Source of the DNA: Amycolatopsis solani
Lineage (GTDB): Bacteria; Actinomycetota; Actinomycetes; Mycobacteriales; Pseudonocardiaceae
Assembly: GCF_033441515.1 (NCBI RefSeq)
Contig: NZ_JAWQJT010000002.1
Coordinates: forward strand, 1,798,001-1,862,000
Direction of reading: 5' to 3'
Length of the DNA: 64,000 nt
Within the stretch, counting starts at the first letter, position 1, and each line of letters opens with the position of its first letter. The notes beneath the pieces were generated by a model. It ran no database searches and had not been told where the DNA came from. It saw only the letters and a program-made list of their open reading frames with translations. This document shows positions 8,198-15,617 of the stretch, one piece after another. The position numbers and the translations under genes are program-made.

Positions 8198-8211
8198 TGG
8201 GCGCTCGCCCA
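8198..8211. promoter_or_regulatory. TetR operator 2
   Basis: TGGGCG-CT-CGCCCA is a perfect 6-bp inverted repeat, carrying the same TGGGC/GCCCA half-sites as operator 1 and centred 20 bp from it. It lies between the methyltransferase and the regulator. Confidence 0.65.
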
Positions 8212-8256
8212 CTCAGGCAACGGGCGTTCGACGGCGGCGTACCGGAGAATGGGGAC

Positions 8257-8853
8257 ATGCCGACCGGGGTCCACCTTCGCGACGTGCGACGGCAGCTGTT
8301 CCGCGCGGCCGAGCGGATCCTGCTGCGCGACGGCGCGAACGCGCTGACCAGCCGCGCGGTGACGGCCGAGGCCGACGTCGCCAAGGGCGTGCTGCACCGG
8401 TACTTCGCGGACTTCGACGACTTCCTGGCGGAGCTGGTGCGGGAACGCATCGCCCGGCTCCGGGACCAGGCGGTGCTGCTGCGGGCCGCCGCGGGAACGC
8501 GGACGGTCGCGGAAAACGTCGCGGCCGCCCTGACCGAGCTGTTCGATCCGGTGTCGCTGGCGCTCGTCAGCCTGGTTTTCTTCCGCGACGAGGTGCGGGC
8601 GCGGTTACGCCGTCCGGGTGACGGCCTGCCGATCCTGGCGGAGGCGCGCACGATGCTCGCGGACTACCTGACCGCCGAGCGCGAACTGGGCCGCATCGCG
8701 GCGGACGCCGACGCGGATTCCCTGGCCCTGCCCCTGATCGGCGGCGGCCACCTGCTGTTCGCCGGCCGCCGCGGAACGCTGCCGGACGAGCGCGAGCTGA
8801 CGCGCATCGTCGAGACGGTGCTCGCGGACGTCTTGCAGCGCAAGCTGTTGTAA
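8257..8853 (+). CDS. TetR-family transcriptional regulator
   Basis: A 198-residue regulator. The N-terminal helix-turn-helix (about 10-55) reads AAERILLRDGANALTSRAVT...DVAKGVLHRYFADFDDFL, the TetR pattern ending in the conserved Y/F-F pair. The rest is a helical ligand-binding domain of unknown specificity. ATG 8257 is chosen from where homology starts, with GGAGAATGGGGAC upstream. The divergent methyltransferase and two palindromes between them indicate local repression relieved by a small ligand. Confidence 0.9.
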   Translation: MPTGVHLRDVRRQLFRAAERILLRDGANALTSRAVTAEADVAKGVLHRYFADFDDFLAELVRERIARLRDQAVLLRAAAGTRTVAENVAAALTELFDPVSLALVSLVFFRDEVRARLRRPGDGLPILAEARTMLADYLTAERELGRIAADADADSLALPLIGGGHLLFAGRRGTLPDERELTRIVETVLADVLQRKLL

Positions 8854-8913
8854 CCGTCCGAAGTGGACTACCACCGACCGCCGCCCGCCCACCTGACGCG
8901 ACCACCCGGGGGT

Positions 8914-8957
8914 CCGGGGGCTCGCCCCCGGCGGGGGCGTGGGGGCTCGGCCCCCAC
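8914..8957. terminator. Two GC-rich hairpins after the TetR gene
   Basis: CCGGGGGC-TC-GCCCCCGG at 8914-8931 and GTGGGGGC-TCG-GCCCCCAC at 8939-8957 are consecutive perfect stems. They lie about 60-100 bases after the TetR stop and just beyond the tRNA terminator, so they may stop read-through from either side. Confidence 0.5.
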
Positions 8958-8971
8958 AGGACACAGAACGA

Positions 8972-9008
8972 GAGAACCCCCGTTCGCGCAATCCGCGAAC
9001 AGGGGCTC
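8972..9008 (-). terminator. Hairpin downstream of the tRNA-Val genes
   Basis: The arms GAACCCCCGTTCGCG and CGCGAACAGGGGCTC pair across a short CAATC-type loop, with one mismatch. The hairpin begins 11 bases after the 3-prime end of the first tRNA on the minus strand, where a tRNA transcript would end. Confidence 0.6.
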
Positions 9009-9019
9009 CCGATCTCGAG

Positions 9020-9091
9020 TGGGCGATACTGGGATCGAACCAGTGACCTCTTCGGTGTGAACGAAGCGCTCTCCCCCTGAGCTAATCGCCC
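9020..9091 (-). tRNA. tRNA-Val (anticodon CAC)
   Basis: 72 nt on the minus strand. The acceptor stem is GGGCGAU with AUCGCCC, and A is the discriminator. The D-arm contains UAGCUCAGGGGGAGAGC, the anticodon loop is UUCACAC (anticodon CAC, valine GUG codons), and the T-loop is GGUUCGAUCCC. CCA is not encoded. It is second in a tandem pair. Confidence 0.95.
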
Positions 9092-9134
9092 GGTGGTACC
9101 AACTTCCACGATGTCCATGGGGGTGGACTCGTGG

Positions 9135-9206
9135 TGCGCGATACTGGGATTGAACCAGTGACCTCTTCCGTGTCAGGGAAGCGCTCTCCCGCTGAGCTAA
9201 TCGCGC
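9135..9206 (-). tRNA. tRNA-Val (anticodon GAC)
   Basis: 72 nt on the minus strand. The acceptor stem is GCGCGAU with AUCGCGC, and the anticodon loop is CUGACAC (anticodon GAC, valine GUC/GUU codons). The T-loop is GGUUCAAUCCC. The body matches the CAC isoacceptor except for compensating changes in the acceptor and anticodon stems, pointing to a duplication. 43 bases separate the two genes, so they are probably one transcript. Confidence 0.95.
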
Positions 9207-9384
9207 GCTGGCGGAACTTGGTACTGACGGAAGCATATCGGATGCCTTTCGGCGGGTGCGCGGGGGCCTCCTCCATCGTGCGGTGTGACCCGCTGCACTG
9301 CGGAAATCGCCGTGACACCGGGGGGCGGAAACGGGCAGACTGCGAAGGACAGCCGGCCCGGCCGACCCAGGAGCTCCCACCCCG

Positions 9385-10839
9385 ATGACCGACACCGATT
9401 CCCGTCCGCCCGCCGACCTGAACCGCGCCCCGGCGCGGGCGGGGCTCCTCATCGGGGTTCTCGTTCTGTCCGCGTTCGTGATGATCCTCAACGAGACGAT
9501 CCTCAGTGTCGCGCTGCGCGACCTGACCGTCGACCTCCGTGTTCCCACGACGACGGTGCAGTGGCTGACCAGCGGGTTCCTGCTGACCATGGCCGTCGTC
9601 ATCCCCACGACCGGGTTCCTGCTGGAGCGCTTCTCGCCGCGGCAGGTCTTCCTCTTCTCGCTGTCCGCGTTCAGCCTCGGCACGCTGCTGTGCGCGCTCG
9701 CGCCCGGCTTCGCGGTGCTGATGACCGGGCGGGTGGTGCAGGCGTGCGGCACGGCGGTGATGCTGCCGCTGCTGATGACGTCGGTGATGCGGCTGGTGCC
9801 GCCGGAGCGGCGCGGCGCGACGATGGGCACGATCACGATCGTCATCGCGGTCGCGCCCGCGATCGGCCCGACCATCGGCGGCGCCGTGCTGTCGTCGCTG
9901 GGCTGGCGCTGGATGTTCTGGATCGTGCTGCCGCTGTCGATCGCCGCGCTGGTGGCCGGGGCGCTGCAGCTGAAGCTGGACAGCGAACGGCGCCGCGTGC
10001 CGCTGGACGTGCCGTCGGTGCTGCTGTCCGCGATCGGGTTCGGCGGCGTGCTGTACGGGCTGTCCGCCGGCGGTGAACAGGCCGGGGTCGAGCCGCCGGT
10101 GCCGGCGTGGGTGCCGATCGTCGTCGGCGTCGTCTCGCTGGTCGTGTTCACCTGGCGCCAGCTGCGGCTGCAGCGCCGCGACCGGGCGCTGCTCGACCTG
10201 CGGCCGTTCACGCACCGCAGCTTCGTCGTCTCGCTGGTGCTCACCGCGCTGCTGTTCGTCTGCCTGATCGGCGCGGCGGCGATCATGCTGCCGCTGTACC
10301 TGCAGACGGTGCTGCACACGAGCACGTTCGTCAGCGGCCTGGCCGTGCTGCCGGGCGGGCTGGTGCTGGGCCTGCTGGGCCGTCCGGTCGGCGCGCTGTT
10401 CGACAAGGTCGGCGCGCGCCCGCTGGTCATCCCCGGCGCCGGCGCGATGGCCGTTTCGCTGTGGCTGTTCACGATCCTGGGCCCGAACTCGCCGCTGATC
10501 GCGGTGATCGGGATCCACGTGCTGCTGATGGCCGGGCTCGGCCTGATGATGACGCCGCTGTTCACCGAATCGCTCGGCGTGCTGCCCGAACACCTGTATT
10601 CCCACGGCAGCGCGATCCTTTCGACGCTGCAGCAGGTGGCCGGCGCGCTCGGCACGGCGGTGTTCGTCAGCGTGGCGACGCTCGGCAGCGACGACAAGAC
10701 GGCGGGCAGCCCCGACGCGTCGGGCCTGCACGCGGCGTTCGTGGTGGCGGGGATCGTCGGCCTGGCCGCCTTCGCGGGCACCTGGCTGATCCGCGGCAAG
10801 AAGCCGGGCACCACCCCGGCGGCCGCCGCGCACCACTGA
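9385..10839 (+). CDS. DHA2-family MFS multidrug efflux pump
   Basis: A 484-residue membrane protein with about fourteen helices. Its start, LIGVLVLSAFVMILNETILS, carries the conserved NET of the DHA2 family (LfrA/EmrB-like). Loop signature GFLLERFSPRQVFLFSL follows helix 2. The second half has GRPVGALFDKVGARPLV. ATG 9385 follows a GGAGC motif. It stands alone after the tRNAs and ends before a palindromic repeat at 10870. Probably proton-driven export; substrate unknown. Confidence 0.92.
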   Translation: MTDTDSRPPADLNRAPARAGLLIGVLVLSAFVMILNETILSVALRDLTVDLRVPTTTVQWLTSGFLLTMAVVIPTTGFLLERFSPRQVFLFSLSAFSLGTLLCALAPGFAVLMTGRVVQACGTAVMLPLLMTSVMRLVPPERRGATMGTITIVIAVAPAIGPTIGGAVLSSLGWRWMFWIVLPLSIAALVAGALQLKLDSERRRVPLDVPSVLLSAIGFGGVLYGLSAGGEQAGVEPPVPAWVPIVVGVVSLVVFTWRQLRLQRRDRALLDLRPFTHRSFVVSLVLTALLFVCLIGAAAIMLPLYLQTVLHTSTFVSGLAVLPGGLVLGLLGRPVGALFDKVGARPLVIPGAGAMAVSLWLFTILGPNSPLIAVIGIHVLLMAGLGLMMTPLFTESLGVLPEHLYSHGSAILSTLQQVAGALGTAVFVSVATLGSDDKTAGSPDASGLHAAFVVAGIVGLAAFAGTWLIRGKKPGTTPAAAAHH

Positions 10840-10869
10840 GCCCGCGCCGGGATGTAGCCCGCGCCGGGA

Positions 10870-10924
10870 TGTAGTGAATGACTCATTCCTGTCGTCCGAC
10901 GACAGGAATGAGTCATTCACTACA
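10870..10924. repeat. Bipartite palindrome, copy A
   Basis: A perfect 27-bp inverted repeat with one central base. Inside are two TGAATGA-type cores 30 bp apart, in the 23 + 7 + 23 layout shared by six copies in this window. It lies 31 bp after the MFS stop, between convergent genes, so a bidirectional terminator role is plausible. Confidence 0.85.
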
Positions 10925-11029
10925 TCGGCGCCGAGGTCCACTCCGGACGCCGGCTTCGGCAAGTGCCGCGCGGTGCGGTGCCGCGCGCCGAGTGCGCGCC
11001 TCCAGGAGCCGACTCGAGTGTCGCGAATG

Positions 11030-11082
11030 ACTCATTGGGGACCACGGAGGTCCCGAATGAGTCATTCGCGACCTTCCCGCCG
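11030..11082. repeat. Bipartite palindrome, copy B
   Basis: Two 23-mers (GTCGCGAATGACTCATTG... and its near-complement ...GAATGAGTCATTCGCGAC) flank CACGGAG. The arms pair over 24 bp with one mismatch and a 5-base loop. It lies in the same convergent region as copy A, 105 bp away. Confidence 0.85.
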
Positions 11083-11122
11083 CCGGACCGCGTGAGCGCC
11101 GGTCCACGCAAAGAAAAGAAAG

Positions 11123-11174
11123 TCCCGCTTCCGCTCGGCGAAGGCTGGGGGGAGGCCTGCGAGCGGAAGCGGGA
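11123..11174. terminator. Long-stem hairpin at the end of the peptidase operon region
   Basis: TCCCGCTTCCGCTCG at 11123-11137 pairs perfectly with CGAGCGGAAGCGGGA at 11160-11174 around a 22-base loop. It sits 161 bp downstream of the minus-strand operon stop, preceded on the plus strand by an A-rich tract (AAAGAAAAGAAAG), which gives a U-rich tail to minus-strand transcripts: a good intrinsic terminator for the 11-kb operon. Confidence 0.7.
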
Positions 11175-11334
11175 GTTCGAGGCCGGTACGGGGGTCGCCT
11201 CGCGGCGAGTGGCTCGACACGGCTCCAGCCGGACTGGTATTCCGTGAAGGCAAGGGGTGAGGCCCGGGGACTCCGCCGTACCGACACCCGTTACAACGCC
11301 CCGCGGCCCGGGGTGTTCCCCGACGTGACCCGGC

Positions 11335-14300
11335 TCATGCGACGCCGGTTTTCGGGGTCGCCCGGACGCCCGTGTGCAGGTACCGCTCCCCCGTCGGCAG
11401 CGTGTAGAACGTCACCGACACCCAGCCGCGCATGCCCGCCGGGCGGTGGGCGAAGTGGCCCGGGCCGATCGCCACCAGATCGTCCTCCGTCGTCGGGTCC
11501 GGGACCAGGGCCGCCAGCGAACCCGTCACCGTCTGGCGGATGCGGAGCTGTCCTTCCCTGGTCAGGATCTCGATGCGCATCGACTCCCGTTCGTACACGC
11601 CCAGGAACTCCGAGACGTCCACCGCGGGCGGGGCCGCGGCCGGCTCGAGCGGGCGCGGCATCGTGACGCCGGCCAGCTCCTCGAAGATCTCCGCGTAGAG
11701 CTCCACGTACAGGTCGTGGGCGCTGCCGCCGTTGGTGAGCAGCGTGACCGCCAGCCCGTGCTCCGGCAGGACCCGCAGGAACGCCGACTGCCCGATCGTG
11801 TTGCCGTCGTGACCGATCAGGCGGTGGCCGTCCCAGCCGAAGCGGATCCAGCCGAGGCCCCACGAGTCGCCGAGCGTGTGCTTGTCCGGCATCTCGACCT
11901 GGTCCTCGGTCATCGCCGCGGCCGACTCCGCGGAGAGCACCCGCGAGCCGTCCGGGCCGAGCCCGCCGGCCAGGTGCATGCGGGCGAAGGCCAGGACGTC
12001 CGACGCCGACGCCGTGATCAGGCCGGCCGGGCCCGCCGAGCGCGGGAGACCCCACACGGGAGCCGGCTGCGGGTCTTCCTCGCCGCTGGCCACGTGCCCC
12101 ATCGCCGCGCGGAACAGCAGCGCCTCCTCCGGCAGGGTGCCGGTGCGCGTCAGGCCCAGCGGCGTGAACAGCCGCTCGCGCAGGGCCGCGTCCCACGTCT
12201 TGCCGGTGAGCTTCTCGATCACGCGCCCGATGAGGATGAACCCCGAGTTGCAGTAGGACAGCGTCGCGCCCAGGGGGTGGGTCTGCGCGGCCTGGTCCAG
12301 CACCTCGACGTACTTCTCGACGCAGTCGTCGCCGCGGCCGGTGTCGGTGAAGACGTCGCCGTCGATGCCGCTGGTGTGCGTGAGCAGGTGCCGCAGCGTC
12401 ACCTTCTGCGCGACCTCGGGGTCGGCCAGCCGCAGCTCGGGCAGCACGTCGGCGATCGGCCCGTCGAGCGTCAGCAGGCCCTCGTCGACCAGCTGCATGG
12501 CCACGGTGGCCGTCCACACCTTGCTGATCGAGCCGATCTGGAACACCGAGTCGTCGGTGACCTCGACGCCGGTGGTCTTGTTGAGCACGCCGAAGCCCGC
12601 GACGAGCTCGTCGTCGCCGCGCAGGATGCCCAGCGTCGCACCGGGAACGCGGTGCTTGCGCGCGAGCTCGGCCAGGCGCCGCCGCCAGTGCGCGGTGTCG
12701 AGCGGTACGCGCGCCGGCTTGCCCGGCTCACCCGCGTACTGCTCCACCCAGTCCACGATCCGGCGGTTGAAGTCCACGCGGTGCGACGGCCGCCCGTCGA
12801 GGATGAACAGGTGGGACGAGCCGGGGTAGAGCACCAGCCGGGACGGCACGCCCTGCTCGCGCAGCGCGGTGAACCACTGCTCGGCCTGCCCGGCCGGGCA
12901 GCGGTCGTCGTCCGCGCCGTGCAGGACCAGCGTCGGCGTGCGCACCTTTTCCACCTGCGCCAGCGGGGAAAGCGCCGCGTAGTGCGCCCGGTTCTCCGCC
13001 GGGACGGCGCCGAGTTCGGCGACGCCGAGGAAGTGCCCGGCGTCGGACGTGCCCGCCATGCTCACCGGGTCGCTGACCACGCCGCCCGCGACCGCCGCGG
13101 CGAACCGGCCGTCGCGGCTGGTCAGGTAGCAGGTCATGTAGCCGCCGTAGCTGTAGCCGGACACGGCGAGCCGCCGCCCGTCCGCCACGCCCTCGGCGAC
13201 CAGGTCGTCGAGGGGCTCGAGGAAGTCCTTGGCGTCGGCCAGTCCCCACGCGCCGACCGCGCCGGTGTAGAACGCTTCGCCGTAGCCGTCGCTGCCGCGC
13301 GGGTTGAGCAGCAGCACGGCCCAGCCGCGGGCGGCGAGCTCCTGGTGGTAGACGTGCACGGGGTCGGCGGTGCCGTTCCACGCGTTGTGCGGGCCGCCGT
13401 GGATGTCCAGCAGCAGCGGCAGCGGACCGGTGCGGGCGGGGTCGCGCAGCAGCCAGCCGTGCACCACCGTGCCGTCGGAGACGGTGAACTCCCGCTCCTC
13501 GTGGGTGAACAGTTCGAGGTAGCCGTCGCCGAGCGAAGTGCGGACCTCGGCCGCTCCCCCGCCGGTGCCGACCGTCGCGATCTCGCCGTACGAAGTCGGC
13601 GTGGCCAGCACGACGGCCGCGGTGTCCCCGGCGACGCTCAGTGCCGACACGGTGTTCCCCGCTCCGCCCAGGACCAGCCGCGGCTCGCCGCCGGTGACGC
13701 CGACGGCGTAGAGGTGCGTGCAGCCGCGGTCGCGGACGCAGAACAGGACTTCGTCCCCGGACAGCTGGGGCAGCGCGCCCGGGTAGCCGGCACCGCCCGG
13801 CATCACGTTGCGGTCGAGCGGGGCCGCCAGGTCGGTGGTTTCGCCGCCGTCCAGCGGAACGCGCAGCAGCCCGAGGTGCCCGGTGGCCGTGTCGCGGCGG
13901 CCGACGACGAGCAGCGCGCCGCCGTCGGCGGTCCAGGTGACCGTCCCGCACATGCCCTCGCCGGAGCCCACGAGCACGGGTTCGGCGGTCACGCCCGCGG
14001 CCTCGAGAACGTAGGCACCGGAACGGAAGGTCAGGTCGCCGTCGGCGTCCCGGCCGGCGGGAAAGGCCAGCCGCGTGCCGTCCGGCGACCAGGCCGGGTC
14101 GCCCGCGTGCCAGTCCCCCGACGTCACCCGGCGGACTTCGCCGGTGGCGACGTCGAGGACGTGGACGTGCTTGCGCAGGGTGCGCAGGAGCCCGGCGCCG
14201 TCGGCCTTGAAGTCGAGCCGGCCGGCGACCACCGGGGCGTGCGCGCGCCGGCCCGGTGCGCCCGCGTCCTCGCCCGCTTCGGCGTGGAGGTCGATCGGGG

Positions 14301-14673
14301 CGCTGAAGGCGATCTCGGCGCCGTCCGGGCGCCACACCGGCGTGCCCGCGCCGAGCGGGAGCGTGGTGACCTGCTCGGGTTCGCCGCCGTCGGCGGGCAG
14401 CAGCCACAGCTGCGCCGGGCCGTCCTGGGCGCGCAGGAACGCGATCCGCGTGCCGTCGGGGGAAAACGCCGGTGCGAGGTCGGCCTGGCCGCGGGTGAGC
14501 CGCCGCGCCGGGCCGCCGCCGGTGGTGACCTGCCACAGCGAGCGGGTGACTTCGTCGGCGTCGCGGTCGGCGGTGCGCACCACGTACGCGATCCGGCCGC
14601 CGTCGGGGGAGATCGCCGGCTGCTCGGGGAATTCGAGGGCGTACAGGTCGTCGGTGCCCAGACGTCGGGTCAT
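11335..14673 (-). CDS. S9 peptidase fused to a beta-lactamase-fold (S12) hydrolase
   Basis: A 1112-residue two-enzyme fusion. Residues 1 to about 340 form PD40-type beta-propeller repeats (SPDGTRIAFLR, SPDGTRLAFPAG). About 370-650 is a prolyl-oligopeptidase (S9C-like) alpha/beta hydrolase with S508 in GYSYGGYM, Asp in HGADDDRCP and His in SSHLFILDG. From about 660 follows a serine beta-lactamase/D-aminopeptidase-type domain with S715-x-x-K718 (GSISK), YCN and the HDG third motif, then a beta-barrel-like C-terminal domain. No signal peptide is seen, so it is cytoplasmic. ATG 14673 has AAGGAG upstream. As last gene of the importer operon it probably cleaves imported peptides, the second domain acting on D-residues; specificity is inferred. 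Confidence 0.92.
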   Translation of the reverse strand: MTRRLGTDDLYALEFPEQPAISPDGGRIAYVVRTADRDADEVTRSLWQVTTGGGPARRLTRGQADLAPAFSPDGTRIAFLRAQDGPAQLWLLPADGGEPEQVTTLPLGAGTPVWRPDGAEIAFSAPIDLHAEAGEDAGAPGRRAHAPVVAGRLDFKADGAGLLRTLRKHVHVLDVATGEVRRVTSGDWHAGDPAWSPDGTRLAFPAGRDADGDLTFRSGAYVLEAAGVTAEPVLVGSGEGMCGTVTWTADGGALLVVGRRDTATGHLGLLRVPLDGGETTDLAAPLDRNVMPGGAGYPGALPQLSGDEVLFCVRDRGCTHLYAVGVTGGEPRLVLGGAGNTVSALSVAGDTAAVVLATPTSYGEIATVGTGGGAAEVRTSLGDGYLELFTHEEREFTVSDGTVVHGWLLRDPARTGPLPLLLDIHGGPHNAWNGTADPVHVYHQELAARGWAVLLLNPRGSDGYGEAFYTGAVGAWGLADAKDFLEPLDDLVAEGVADGRRLAVSGYSYGGYMTCYLTSRDGRFAAAVAGGVVSDPVSMAGTSDAGHFLGVAELGAVPAENRAHYAALSPLAQVEKVRTPTLVLHGADDDRCPAGQAEQWFTALREQGVPSRLVLYPGSSHLFILDGRPSHRVDFNRRIVDWVEQYAGEPGKPARVPLDTAHWRRRLAELARKHRVPGATLGILRGDDELVAGFGVLNKTTGVEVTDDSVFQIGSISKVWTATVAMQLVDEGLLTLDGPIADVLPELRLADPEVAQKVTLRHLLTHTSGIDGDVFTDTGRGDDCVEKYVEVLDQAAQTHPLGATLSYCNSGFILIGRVIEKLTGKTWDAALRERLFTPLGLTRTGTLPEEALLFRAAMGHVASGEEDPQPAPVWGLPRSAGPAGLITASASDVLAFARMHLAGGLGPDGSRVLSAESAAAMTEDQVEMPDKHTLGDSWGLGWIRFGWDGHRLIGHDGNTIGQSAFLRVLPEHGLAVTLLTNGGSAHDLYVELYAEIFEELAGVTMPRPLEPAAAPPAVDVSEFLGVYERESMRIEILTREGQLRIRQTVTGSLAALVPDPTTEDDLVAIGPGHFAHRPAGMRGWVSVTFYTLPTGERYLHTGVRATPKTGVA

Positions 14674-14699
14674 GCGGGATCTCCTTGGGGGAAGAGGTT

Positions 14700-15617
14700 T
14701 CACGCGGCGAAGTGGCAGGCCGCCCGGTGCGGCCGGTGCTCGGTGCCGTCGGCCGGGTCGGTGCGGACGCAGACGGTGCGGTCGGTGTGCACGAGCGGGC
14801 CGACCGGGCACCGCGGGTGGTAGCGGCAGCCGGCCGGCGGGTGGTGCGGGTCGGCGGGTTCGGTGTCGGCGAGGACGTCGTCGCCGTCGAACAGGCCGCG
14901 GTGCGCGGACGGCGCGGCGGCCAGCAGCTCTTTCGTGTACGGGTGCCGAGGGTCGGTGAGCACCTGCTCGGCCGGCCCGGCCTCGACGATCCGGCCGAGG
15001 TACATCACGGCGACGACGTCGCTGACGTACCGCACCACGGCGAGGTTGTGGGAGATGAACAGCATCGACAGGGAAAGCCGCCGCTGCACGTCCCGGACGA
15101 GGTTGAGCACCGCACCCTGCACCGAGACGTCGAGCGCGGAGGTGATCTCGTCGGCGATCAGGACTTTCGGCTGCCCGGCCAGCGCCCGGGCGAGCGCGAC
15201 GCGCTGTCGCTGCCCGCCGGACAGCTGACCGGGCAGCATCCCCGCCCGATCGGGGTCCAGGTGCACCAGTTCGAGCAGCCGGGCCACTTCGGCCGCCCTC
15301 CCGCGGCCGCGGGGCATCGCCTCGGCGATCGACTCGCCGATCGCCATCCGCGGGTCCAGCGACGAATACGGGTCCTGGAACACCATCTGCAGCGGACGGC
15401 GCCGGGGCAGCCGCCGCACGTCGGTGCCGTCGAGCCGGACCCGGCCCGCGCTGACCGGCGCGAGCCCGGCCGCGGCCCGGGCCAGGGTCGACTTGCCCGA
15501 GCCGGACTCGCCGACCAGGCCGACGACCTGTCCGGAAGGGACGGTCAGGGTGACGCCGTCGACCGCGGTCAGCTTGCCGTAGCGGACACTCACCGCCTCG
15601 AACTCCAGAGCACTCAC
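14700..15617 (-). CDS. Peptide ABC transporter ATPase, DppF-like
   Basis: A 305-residue ATPase of the Opp/Dpp class. Walker A is GESGSGKST (about 35-43), the signature is LSGGQRQRVALARAL, Walker B is VLIADEIT, and the H-loop is LFISHNL. The C-terminal tail with CRYHPRCPVG is the cysteine-rich oligopeptide_HPY extension, which in homologues can bind a 4Fe-4S cluster. It starts at GTG 15617, overlapping the previous stop as GTGA, and is followed 26 bases later by the peptidase fusion. It powers import together with the ATPase half of the neighbouring fusion protein. Confidence 0.93.
   Translation of the reverse strand: MSALEFEAVSVRYGKLTAVDGVTLTVPSGQVVGLVGESGSGKSTLARAAAGLAPVSAGRVRLDGTDVRRLPRRRPLQMVFQDPYSSLDPRMAIGESIAEAMPRGRGRAAEVARLLELVHLDPDRAGMLPGQLSGGQRQRVALARALAGQPKVLIADEITSALDVSVQGAVLNLVRDVQRRLSLSMLFISHNLAVVRYVSDVVAVMYLGRIVEAGPAEQVLTDPRHPYTKELLAAAPSAHRGLFDGDDVLADTEPADPHHPPAGCRYHPRCPVGPLVHTDRTVCVRTDPADGTEHRPHRAACHFAA

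Larger units (their letters stand above)
10840..11334. other. 495-bp convergent intergenic region rich in palindromes
   Basis: No gene is supported here. It holds a tandem duplication of CCCGCGCCGGGATGTAG (about 10840-10873), two bipartite 53-bp palindromic elements, and a 15-bp-stem hairpin. It separates the plus-strand MFS gene from the minus-strand peptidase operon, whose 3-prime end it follows. Open frames in it (for example those encoding NDSFLSSDD or NESFATF) are artefacts of the repeats. Confidence 0.7.

Noticed and set aside
10874..11287. Small open frames encoding NDSF/NESF-rich peptides (also at 29753, 36155, 36522, 54083, 62342)
   Set aside because: They are translations of the TGAATGACTCATTCA palindromes. 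They appear on both strands, lack ribosome binding sites, and their similarity follows the DNA repeat.
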